Shown here one piece after another: positions 1-4,414 of a stretch of 6,388 bases of DNA (within the stretch, counting starts at the first letter, position 1; each line of letters starts with the position of its first letter). The DNA is from Gammaproteobacteria bacterium (GTDB lineage: Bacteria > Pseudomonadota > Gammaproteobacteria > S144-34): NCBI GenBank assembly GCA_015487895.1, contig WFOW01000434.1:1-6388 (forward strand), in the 5' to 3' direction. The notes under the pieces are model-generated. The model saw only the letters and a list, made by a program, of their open reading frames with translations. It searched no databases and was not told where the DNA came from. Made by a program: the position numbers and the translations under genes.

Positions 1-978
1 ACCCCATATGCCTCGTGGGCCCGCCGGAGGTGCGGGAGTGGGCATCGGCGTCCAGGCCTCCGTGGCAGGATCGTACAGTGCCCAGTTCTTCCGGCCGACG
101 AGCACCACCCGTCTGATCCCCGGGTGCCACACGGCACCCCCTTTCTGGTCGATCGCGACGGGCGTGGGGACGGGCTGTGCGCGGGCAGACGCCGGGTCGA
201 TCATCCAGAGAAGCCCAAGTGATCCCGCCACCAGCACCAGCCGTCCGTCCGGCAGGCAGACCAGGGCATTGTGGAATGTGTTCTTGCGCATCCCGCGTAG
301 CGGTCGGCGTGACCATTCCAGCGTCGAGAGGTCGAACCGAAAAAGATAACGGCCGAGACCTCCGGTGCCACCGACAGCCCACAAGACGGGGGAAGTGGAG
401 TCTTCGCAGATCGCCCCGCCCATGGTGCCGGGCGCACGGTCCGTGAGCAGATGCCAGCGGTTTTCCGCAGGCTTGTAGAGCCAGGTGTCCGTGGGTGCGC
501 GTGAGGGGCCCAAACCTTTGCCGCCAGGACCACAGCCGGACCAGACGAGCATTCCTTCGAGTTCCGGGACGAACAGGATCTGCTGGTACGTGTGCCGGCT
601 GTACGGCCTCGAGCTGTCCCGTAGCTTGCCTTTCCGATGGTCCAGGTTATCGGGCCTGTAGCGCGAAGGAGCGTCTGGCTCGTAGGCCCGGCGCCACTGG
701 AGTGTGCGGAGATTCAGGACAAGGACCTCGTTGCCGCGGTAGTCCGCGTGCCCACCGCCGAACACGAAATACAGCCCTCGTTCCGCGTCGAGCGCCGCCC
801 CGGAGAACGCGAGAATTCCGCGATGCGCCGGGGGCTTTTTTGCGATCCGGGTCCAGCGGTTCGGCGGAAGGTCCGTCGCCCAGCTAGGCGGCGACTCGGG
901 ATGCGAGCCGTCCGCGGACGACGAGCCGGCGGCGAGCAGCGTGGCACTGACAAGCAGTGCGCCGAGCGCGCGGTTCAT
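1..978 (-). CDS. Exported Kelch-like beta-propeller protein, C-terminus cut by window edge
   Basis: Reading leftwards from an ATG at 978-976, the frame stays open for 326 codons to the left edge with no stop, so the gene is partial at its 3' end. Residues 1-22 form a Sec-type signal peptide (MNRALGALLVSATLLAAG, then SSSADG), so the product is probably periplasmic or secreted. Kelch/galactose-oxidase-like blades follow. Around residues 68-96 is FVFGGGHADYRGNEVLVLNL followed by RTLQWRR; further blades have the pattern 'hydrophobic strand, GG, LYxFD, W' near 165-176, 196-222, 248-262 and 288-310. The start overlaps the upstream gene's stop as ATGA (978-975), and a GAGG Shine-Dalgarno (990-987) sits 8 nt before it, so the two are translationally coupled. 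Its neighbour shares LPPNRWxRIA near residue 37 and is a paralogue. Codon use is visibly less GC-biased than the neighbour's (CTA, TTT, GTT, AGA occur). Substrate or ligand unknown; no enzyme motif seen. Confidence 0.85.
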   Translation of the reverse strand, partial: MNRALGALLVSATLLAAGSSSADGSHPESPPSWATDLPPNRWTRIAKKPPAHRGILAFSGAALDAERGLYFVFGGGHADYRGNEVLVLNLRTLQWRRAYEPDAPSRYRPDNLDHRKGKLRDSSRPYSRHTYQQILFVPELEGMLVWSGCGPGGKGLGPSRAPTDTWLYKPAENRWHLLTDRAPGTMGGAICEDSTSPVLWAVGGTGGLGRYLFRFDLSTLEWSRRPLRGMRKNTFHNALVCLPDGRLVLVAGSLGLLWMIDPASARAQPVPTPVAIDQKGGAVWHPGIRRVVLVGRKNWALYDPATEAWTPMPTPAPPAGPRGIWG

Positions 979-2156
979 AGTGCGAGCCTCAGGGCCCAGA
1001 CGGCGGGCGGGCGGCGCCAGTCGCCGGTGACGAGCAGGAAGACGCCGTGGCGGTCGTCCCAGACCATGTCGTAGTTCATGTGGCCGGGCGCGCCGGCGGG
1101 CAGGCCCGCGGGGCCGAGGTCGCGGCAGCGGTCGGCGCGCGGGTCGTAGACGTAGGTGCGCGCGGTGCGCGCGGCGGCGTACCAGGGCCGGCCCTTCCTG
1201 TCGGTGCGCGCGACGCGCCGGTCCGGCACCACCAGGAGAAAGCGCCGCGCGCGCTCGTCCCAGGCGACGGGGAAGTGCTGCCACGGCGGCGGGCAGCGGC
1301 CGGCGGGCTCGCGCACCTCCCAGCGCCCCGGGGCGTAGGGCTCGGGGCCGGTGCGGTAGACGCGCACGCGGAAGGGCCCGTCGCGCCGGGCCTCCTTGTA
1401 GTGGCCGAAGAGGAACACCGCGCGCTCGGCGGGCGCGTAGACGGCGTTCATGTGCAGCGTGAGCCGCTGGGCGGGCTTCGGGCGGACCCGGCGCCAGCGC
1501 TCGCGGTCGGGGCCGAGCTCGAGGACGGCGCCGCCGGAGAAGGCGACCAGGGTGTCGCGGCGGCTGTCGTAGGCGAGCGCGCCGCCGAAGAGCCGCGGGG
1601 GCGGCGCGCCGCCGTTGGGGAAGATCTCCCAGCGGCGCGTGGCGAGGCGGAACAGCCACAGGGGGTGCTCGCGCACGCCGGCGACGCGCCTGCGCACCGG
1701 GTTGTGCTCGGGCCGGCCCAGCACCCAGAGGGCGTCGAGGCGCGGGTCGTGCTCGACGAGATCGAAGGTGTGCATGGCCCACGGCTGCGGGGCGCCGGGC
1801 GGGCCCGCGACGGCGCGCCCGCGCGCGTCGGCGCGATAGGTCTCGGGCGCGGCGGCCGGGGCGAGGTCGCGCCAGCGGCGCGTGGCGGGGTCGAAGGCGT
1901 GGACGGCGTTGTCGTGGCTGCGGCCGTGGGTGTCGGAGCCGAAGAGCAGCAGCAGCCCCCTGCGGCCGTCCCAGGCGGCGCCGCCGTGGGCCTGGCGCCG
2001 CCAACCGAGGCGCTCCGGCGCGGCGATGCGCACCCAGCGGTTCGGCGGCAGCCGCTCGAGCGAGCCCTCGGCGGCGTGCGCGCCGGGGAGGTCGCGGCCG
2101 GTCGCGGCCAGCGCGGCCAGGCAGGCGAGGAGGACGCCGGGGCGGAACGCGGGCAC
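975..2156 (-). CDS. Exported Kelch-like beta-propeller protein
   Basis: This is a complete 393-residue protein starting at GTG (2156-2154), supported by a GGAGGGG Shine-Dalgarno at 2164-2170, 7 nt upstream. Residues 1-29 are a plausible signal peptide (VLLACLAALAATG, cleavage near AHA-AEG), so an extracytoplasmic location is likely. The rest shows about six degenerate propeller blades. Strands such as RRGLLLLFGSDTHG (near 65-78), VHAFDPATRRWRDL (85-98), LWLFRLATRRWEIF (166-179), RDTLVAFSGGAVLEL (200-214), AVFLFGHYKEAR (246-257), TYVYDPRADRCRDL (334-347) and HGVFLLVTGDW (370-380) recur with the Kelch 'FG / LYDPxxxxW' logic. It is paralogous to the next gene downstream and overlaps its start by 4 nt. 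I infer a binding or scaffolding propeller; no catalytic residues can be pointed to. A GC-driven antisense frame covers most of this gene and is not a gene. Confidence 0.85.
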   Translation of the reverse strand: MPAFRPGVLLACLAALAATGRDLPGAHAAEGSLERLPPNRWVRIAAPERLGWRRQAHGGAAWDGRRGLLLLFGSDTHGRSHDNAVHAFDPATRRWRDLAPAAAPETYRADARGRAVAGPPGAPQPWAMHTFDLVEHDPRLDALWVLGRPEHNPVRRRVAGVREHPLWLFRLATRRWEIFPNGGAPPPRLFGGALAYDSRRDTLVAFSGGAVLELGPDRERWRRVRPKPAQRLTLHMNAVYAPAERAVFLFGHYKEARRDGPFRVRVYRTGPEPYAPGRWEVREPAGRCPPPWQHFPVAWDERARRFLLVVPDRRVARTDRKGRPWYAAARTARTYVYDPRADRCRDLGPAGLPAGAPGHMNYDMVWDDRHGVFLLVTGDWRRPPAVWALRLAL

Positions 2157-2185
2157 GCAGGGACCCCTCCGGTGGGTTCGGGGCT

Positions 2186-2191
2186 AGTATA
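2186..2191 (-). promoter_or_regulatory. Possible -10 box (TATACT) for the Kelch operon
   Basis: On the minus strand the hexamer TATACT matches the sigma-70 -10 consensus at 5 of 6 positions and lies about 16 nt upstream of the GGAGGGG ribosome-binding site. Initiation would leave a leader of roughly 20 nt. There is no recognisable TTGACA-like -35 at 16-18 nt and no extended -10 TGn. It could therefore be a chance match or an activator-dependent promoter. AT-containing hexamers are rare in this region, which raises its weight slightly. Confidence 0.3.
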
Positions 2192-2225
2192 GGGCCCGTG
2201 GCTCCCGTCCGCGCACGTCGTCGCG

Positions 2226-2243
2226 AATCTTTACATTTTTTGC
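2226..2243. promoter_or_regulatory. AT-rich patch, possible activator/IHF-type site upstream of the sigma-54 promoter
   Basis: AATCTTTACATTTTTTGC is the most AT-rich stretch of the intergenic region, in a window that is otherwise above 70% GC by eye. It is flanked by GCGA (2223-2226) and TCGC (2244-2247). Its centre lies about 112 nt before the predicted sigma-54 transcription start, inside the range where enhancer-binding activators or bending proteins normally bind. No specific protein motif is recognised; the regulatory role is inferred from composition and position only. Confidence 0.25.
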
Positions 2244-2321
2244 TCGCGGTGGCTGCACGGGGTATGGCGTGGAGGGGGGCATGCCGCAAGATTCCTTTCT
2301 GGCGCAATTGCTTGCCGTGGA

Positions 2322-2337
2322 TGGCATTCTTCTTGCT
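2322..2337 (+). promoter_or_regulatory. Sigma-54 (RpoN) -24/-12 promoter
   Basis: TGGCATTCTTCTTGCT aligns without gaps to the RpoN consensus TGGCACGNNNNTTGCW. The GG (2323-2324) and GC (2335-2336) dinucleotides have the required 10-nt gap, and 10 of the 12 informative positions match; only the C and G after TGGCA differ. The predicted transcription start is about 2348, immediately before an AGGA ribosome-binding site and an ATG at 2359. It therefore explains both the expression and the start choice of the protease gene. A partly similar TGGC...TTGC at 2300-2315 has a gap one nt too long and is not called. This implies control by an enhancer-binding activator, not visible here. Confidence 0.7.
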
Positions 2338-2348
2338 AAGCCAAAGGC

Positions 2349-2352
2349 AGGA
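2349..2352 (+). promoter_or_regulatory. Ribosome-binding site that fixes the protease start
   Basis: AGGA, followed by AAGCCG and then ATG at 2359, gives a 6-nt spacing. The frame is also open upstream to GTG 2269 and ATG 2281, the latter preceded by a G-rich run. Both of those starts lie upstream of the predicted sigma-54 transcription start, and both would put about 26-30 non-signal residues before the signal peptide. The start at 2359 is therefore preferred. Confidence 0.65.
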
Positions 2353-2358
2353 AAGCCG

Positions 2359-3159
2359 ATGAGGCGATGCGGGCCATGGCGCTGGAAGGGATGGGTGGGG
2401 CTCGCCCTGCTCGCGGCGGGTGCCGCGGCGGAGGTGCGGGCGGGCCTGCCGGAGACGGTGGCCCGCATCAAGCCGGGCATCGTGGGCGTCGGGACGTGGC
2501 TGCCCACGGGCGCCCCGCCGTTCCGCTTCCGGGGAACCGGCTTCGCGGTCGGCGACGGCCGCCATGTGCTGACCGCGGCGCACGTGGTGGCGGTGGTGCT
2601 GGATCCGGCGCGCAACGAGCGGCTCGCGGTGCTGGCCGGGAGCGGACGCGGCGAGCGGCGCTGGGCGGAGAAGGTGGCGGTGGATCCGGTGCACGACCTG
2701 GCGCTGCTGCGCATCACGGGACCGCCCCTGCGGCCGCTGCGGCTCGGGCGCTCGTCGCGCGTGCGCGAGGGCGAGGAGTACGCCTTCACGGGCTTCCCGC
2801 TCGGCACGCTGCTGGGGCTCCATGCCGCGACGCATCGGGCCACCGTGGCGGCCATTGCGCCCGCGGTCATGCCGCAGGCGACGGCGCGGCGGCTGGACCC
2901 CGCCACGGTGCGGCGGCTGCGTTCGCCCTTCCGCGTGCTGCAGCTCGACGCGACGGCCTATCCCGGCAACAGCGGCAGCCCGCTGTACGACATGCGTACC
3001 GGCAAGGTGATAGGCTTGGTCAACCAGGTGGTGGTGCGCAGGCCCGAGAAGGGCGAGGAGGCGCCGGATGGCGGCATCCCGCGCCCGGGCGGCATCACCT
3101 ACGCGATTCCGATCGACTTCGCCCGGCCGCTGCTGGAGCGGGCGGGCGTGCGGCATTGA
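2359..3159 (+). CDS. Exported trypsin-like (S1/HtrA-type fold) serine protease
   Basis: From ATG 2359 the protein has 266 residues. A signal peptide (MRRCGPWRWK, then the hydrophobic core GWVGLALLAAGAAA, cleavage near VRA-GL at 28-29) sends it across the inner membrane. The chymotrypsin-fold triad is intact: His75 in LTAAHV, Asp113 in HDLALL, Ser205 in YPGNSGSPL. A conserved GTGFAV strand (59-64) precedes the His, and VIGLVNQVV (217-225) and GITYAIPIDFARPLL (245-259) follow the Ser, as in trypsin-like peptidase_2/DegP catalytic domains. There is no PDZ domain, so it is a short single-domain protease. It is first in a probable two-gene operon, 19 nt before the Tat-type protein, and lies behind a sigma-54 promoter. 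A longer form from GTG 2269 is possible but less likely. Substrate unknown; processing of the co-transcribed protein is only a guess. Confidence 0.88.
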   Translation: MRRCGPWRWKGWVGLALLAAGAAAEVRAGLPETVARIKPGIVGVGTWLPTGAPPFRFRGTGFAVGDGRHVLTAAHVVAVVLDPARNERLAVLAGSGRGERRWAEKVAVDPVHDLALLRITGPPLRPLRLGRSSRVREGEEYAFTGFPLGTLLGLHAATHRATVAAIAPAVMPQATARRLDPATVRRLRSPFRVLQLDATAYPGNSGSPLYDMRTGKVIGLVNQVVVRRPEKGEEAPDGGIPRPGGITYAIPIDFARPLLERAGVRH

Positions 3160-3178
3160 GACCGGGGGAGTAGGCGCC

Positions 3179-3811
3179 GTGACCGACGAGAAGCGACAGA
3201 CCGGGCGGAGCGTCGAGGGGGACGGCCCCGAGCCCGGCCGCCGCCGCCTCCTGAAGGGGGCGCTGGGCACGGCACCGCTCGTGCTGAGCCTCAAGGCGCG
3301 GCCGGCGCTCGGGGCGGCGCAGTGCACGATCTCGGGGCTGCTCTCGGGCAACCTGTCGGGGCCGCAGGCGACCTGCGAGGGCTGCACGCCGGGCTACTGG
3401 AAGAACCACCCGGATAGCTGGCCCGAGCCATACGACCCCGGCACGTGCACCCCCTCGGCGGGTGTGAGCTGCAACGACCCGGGCGACTGGAGCGGCGGGT
3501 CGCGCTTCGGCGACGTCTTCGGTACGGCCGGGCTCTCGCACTTCAGCCTGTCGCCGGCGACGCTCGCCGCCATCGGGGGGAACATTCACAACCTCACGCT
3601 GATGCAGGTGCTCTGGCTCACGGGCTCCGAGGATCCGTTCCGGCTCGGCGCCCACGCGGTGGCGGCCCTGCTCAACGCCGCGCACGGCGGCGTCTCCTTC
3701 GGCTACACGCCGGGCGAGATCATCGATCTTTTCAACGCGGGCTACGCCACCGATCCCGAGGGCACCAAGGCGGGCTTCCAGCTCCTGAACGAGCAGGGAT
3801 GTCCGCTGTGA
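3179..3811 (+). CDS. Twin-arginine-signal exported protein with GCTPGYWKNHP motif
   Basis: The start is GTG 3179, with GGGGGAG ending 8 nt upstream, giving 210 residues. Frame-open codons upstream overlap the protease and have no comparable site. Residues 20-26 (GRRRLLK) match the Tat motif S/T-RRxFLK with Leu for Phe. A modest hydrophobic stretch (27-38) and a basic c-region KARPALGAA follow, a typical Tat layout. The mature part opens with CEGCTPGYWKNHP (66-78), a motif I recognise from assorted secreted bacterial proteins without a known biochemical role. There are six cysteines (49, 66, 69, 90, 98, 208), including one CxxC. The C-terminal half has a helical, alanine-rich segment around GAHAVAALLNAAHGG (157-171) and ends without an anchor; no PEP-CTERM or LPXTG sorting signal is present. 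Tat export would mean it folds, perhaps with a metal or other cofactor, before transport. Its position after the protease and before the HPr-rel-A cassette is the main context clue. Confidence 0.8.
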   Translation: MTDEKRQTGRSVEGDGPEPGRRRLLKGALGTAPLVLSLKARPALGAAQCTISGLLSGNLSGPQATCEGCTPGYWKNHPDSWPEPYDPGTCTPSAGVSCNDPGDWSGGSRFGDVFGTAGLSHFSLSPATLAAIGGNIHNLTLMQVLWLTGSEDPFRLGAHAVAALLNAAHGGVSFGYTPGEIIDLFNAGYATDPEGTKAGFQLLNEQGCPL

Positions 3812-3816
3812 GCGGC

Positions 3817-3845
3817 TGACGGGAGACGGGTTGCGGGAGACGGGG
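3817..3845 (+). repeat. Heptamer repeat forming a G-quadruplex motif (G4-1)
   Basis: Four heptamers in exact 7-nt phase (TGACGGG, AGACGGG, TTGCGGG, AGACGGG) begin 6 nt after the stop of the Tat-type gene. They place GGG runs at 3821, 3828, 3835 and 3842 with 4-nt loops, a textbook G3N4 quadruplex motif on the coding-like strand. The same core reappears at 3934 and 4121. It could affect termination or the mRNA 3' end, since no hairpin-plus-T-run terminator is present. Confidence 0.75.
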
Positions 3846-3860
3846 AAGAGCCTTCCCGCC

Positions 3861-3923
3861 TGTGGGAGGGGCTTCCAGCCCCGACTCGGCACTGGAAAGT
3901 CGCGGCTAGAAGCCGCTCCCACA
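3861..3923. repeat. Inverted pair of REP elements (BIME-like)
   Basis: Two 25-nt REP-type elements face each other across a 13-nt spacer: 3861-3885 on plus and 3899-3923 on minus. Each starts TGTGGGAG, forms a 6-bp stem with a 3-nt loop (GGGGCT-TCC-AGCCCC and GCGGCT-TCT-AGCCGC) and ends CGAC or GCGAC. They match at 22 of 25 positions. Two of the three differences form a compensatory pair that preserves the stem. The whole 63 nt can also fold into one long stem with 22 of 25 pairs. The form resembles REP/BIME elements of pseudomonads and xanthomonads that RAYT transposases mobilise; no RAYT gene lies in this window. Confidence 0.8.
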
Positions 3924-3937
3924 TTCGTGGAGTGTGC

Positions 3938-3961
3938 GGGAGACGGGTTGCGGGAGACGGG
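3938..3961 (+). other. G-quadruplex motif G4-2
   Basis: GGG runs at 3938, 3945, 3952 and 3959 are separated by the 4-nt loops AGAC, TTGC, AGAC. The sequence is the same as in G4-1 and lies in copy A of the tandem duplication. A perfect 12-nt inverse (CCCGTCTCCCGC, 4012-4023) downstream could instead pair with it, so hairpin and quadruplex are competing folds. Confidence 0.7.
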
Positions 3962-3972
3962 AAAGACAAAAG

Positions 3973-3995
3973 GTCGCGCGCGGAGCGCGCTCCAC
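3973..3995 (-). repeat. REP-type hairpin, minus strand (copy A)
   Basis: On the minus strand this reads GTGGA, then stem GCGCGC, loop TCC, stem GCGCGC, then GAC. It has the same layout as the REP pair at 3861-3923 (GTGGGA, 6-bp stem, TCY loop, GAC), one base shorter in the head. It corresponds exactly to 4160-4182 in copy B. Confidence 0.6.
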
Positions 3996-4040
3996 CCCTC
4001 TCCTCCCGATCCCCGTCTCCCGCCACTCTTGGCTGGCAGT

Positions 4041-4096
4041 TGACGGGTGACGGGTCACAGTGCACAGGCTACTGTGAACCGCAACCTGCGAGCTGT
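4041..4096 (+). repeat. Degenerate heptamer array, copy A tail (8 units)
   Basis: The sequence can be cut into eight consecutive 7-mers from TGACGGG (4041) to GAGCTGT (4090) without any frame slip. Most keep a purine-rich start, a central C and a G two bases from the end (loose consensus NRACNGN). An inner hairpin CACAG-GCTA-CTGTG (4063-4076) lies in the middle. The equivalent array in copy B has three more units. Confidence 0.6.
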
Positions 4097-4124
4097 ACCC
4101 CGCTCCCACATTCGTGGAGTGTGC

Positions 4125-4148
4125 GGGAGACGGGTTGCGGGAGACGGG
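4125..4148 (+). other. G-quadruplex motif G4-3
   Basis: This is the copy B equivalent of G4-2, with GGG runs at 4125, 4132, 4139 and 4146 and identical 4-nt loops. Its downstream inverse complement has one mismatch (C to T at 4200), so the competing hairpin is slightly weaker here than in copy A. Confidence 0.7.
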
Positions 4149-4159
4149 AAAGACAAGAG

Positions 4160-4182
4160 GCCGCGCCCGAAGGGCGCTCCAC
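4160..4182 (-). repeat. REP-type hairpin, minus strand (copy B)
   Basis: On the minus strand this reads GTGGA, stem GCGCCC, loop TTC, stem GGGCGC, then GGC. Against copy A, G3980/C3986 has become C4167/G4173. Both partners of one base pair changed and the stem is preserved. Confidence 0.6.
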
Positions 4183-4227
4183 CCCTCGCCTCCCGACCCT
4201 CGTCTCCCGCCACTCTTGGCTGGCAGT

Positions 4228-4311
4228 TGACGGGTGACGGGAGACAGGTGACGGGTGACAGGGCACGGTGTACAGGCCACTGTAGACCGTAACCTGCAAC
4301 CTGCAACCTGG
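4228..4311 (+). repeat. Degenerate heptamer array, copy B tail (12 units)
   Basis: These 84 nt divide into exactly twelve 7-mers, beginning with two TGACGGG and ending with two AACCTGC and one AACCTGG. The consensus drifts from TGACGGG to NGACNGG to AACCTGC along the array. Relative to copy A, three units (4242-4262) are extra, the signature of unit-wise slippage. A 26-nt hairpin (4265-4290) sits inside. Confidence 0.75.
4265..4290. repeat. Hairpin within the copy B heptamer array
   Basis: ACGGT (4265-4269) pairs with ACCGT (4286-4290). After one G-G mismatch, TACAG (4271-4275) pairs with CTGTA (4280-4284) across a GCCA loop. In copy A the inner stem is CACAG/CTGTG (4063-4076), so a T-A pair is replaced by C-G. 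No T-run follows, so it is not a standard terminator. Confidence 0.5.
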
Positions 4312-4314
4312 CCT

Positions 4315-4339
4315 TGTGGGGCCGGCATCCTGCCGCGAC
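4315..4339 (+). repeat. REP element, plus strand
   Basis: This 25-nt element starts TGTGGG, forms stem CGGCA, loop TCC, stem TGCCG (4323-4335) and ends CGAC. It matches the minus-strand element at 3899-3923 at 20 of 25 positions. One change (T-A to A-T at the top of the stem) is compensatory. It is the last REP before the HPr-rel-A operon. Confidence 0.65.
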
Positions 4340-4351
4340 CACCCTTTCATC

Positions 4352-4414
4352 TGATGCCCGACACCTGATCTCCGACCTCTGATCTCTGACGCCCGGTTCC
4401 CGATGCCCGATTCC
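4352..4414 (+). repeat. Heptamer array (YGAYNYC, nine units) running into the PqqD-like start
   Basis: Nine consecutive 7-mers in unbroken phase fit YGAYNYC or a one-base variant, for example TGATCTC (twice), CGACCTC, CGATGCC and CGATTCC. The annotated ATG of the next gene (4403) lies inside the eighth unit. No ribosome-binding site or sigma-70 promoter is recognisable in or just before this array. Its consensus differs from the NGACNGG arrays upstream, although the 7-nt period is shared. Confidence 0.75.

Larger units (their letters stand above)
3913..4307 (+). repeat. 187-bp tandem duplication (copy A 3913-4099, copy B 4100-4307)
   Basis: Copy B repeats copy A at a constant offset of 187. 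Over the first 142 nt (3913-4054 against 4100-4241) I count 8 mismatches and no gaps. All mismatches lie between 3970 and 4013, and the flanks are identical. Each copy carries a REP head (CCGCTCCCACA), a G-quadruplex heptamer run, a minus-strand REP hairpin, a C-rich inverse of the heptamers, and a heptamer tail. In the tail B is longer than A by exactly 21 nt (three heptamers). The duplication probably arose by recombination or slippage between heptamer arrays. Confidence 0.85.

Noticed and set aside
714..953. Minus-strand frame at 714-953
   Set aside because: It is an Arg/Ser/Pro-rich shadow in another frame of the Kelch-like gene that starts at 978.
1047..2192. A 381-codon plus-strand frame antisense to the Kelch-like gene
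   Set aside because: The Val/Gly/Ala-rich translation has no recognisable motif, whereas the opposite strand has a signal peptide, a ribosome-binding site and propeller blades.
2300..2315. A second sigma-54-like TGGC...TTGC element
   Set aside because: The gap between GG and GC is one base too long; the site at 2322-2337 has correct spacing and better conservation.
2269..2358. N-terminal extension of the protease from GTG 2269 or ATG 2281
   Set aside because: It would place about 26-30 polar residues before a good signal peptide and start upstream of the predicted sigma-54 transcription start.
3861..3923. Rho-independent terminator for the protease/Tat operon
   Set aside because: The dyad is strong, but no T-run follows on either strand, and its form matches REP elements better.
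3831..4328. Short open frames in the intergenic block on both strands
   Set aside because: They consist of translated heptamer and REP repeats, lack ribosome-binding sites and show no protein-like features.
3817..4414. CRISPR array
   Set aside because: The repeats are 7-nt degenerate units and a 187-bp duplication, with no constant repeats of about 30 nt, no unique spacers and no cas genes.
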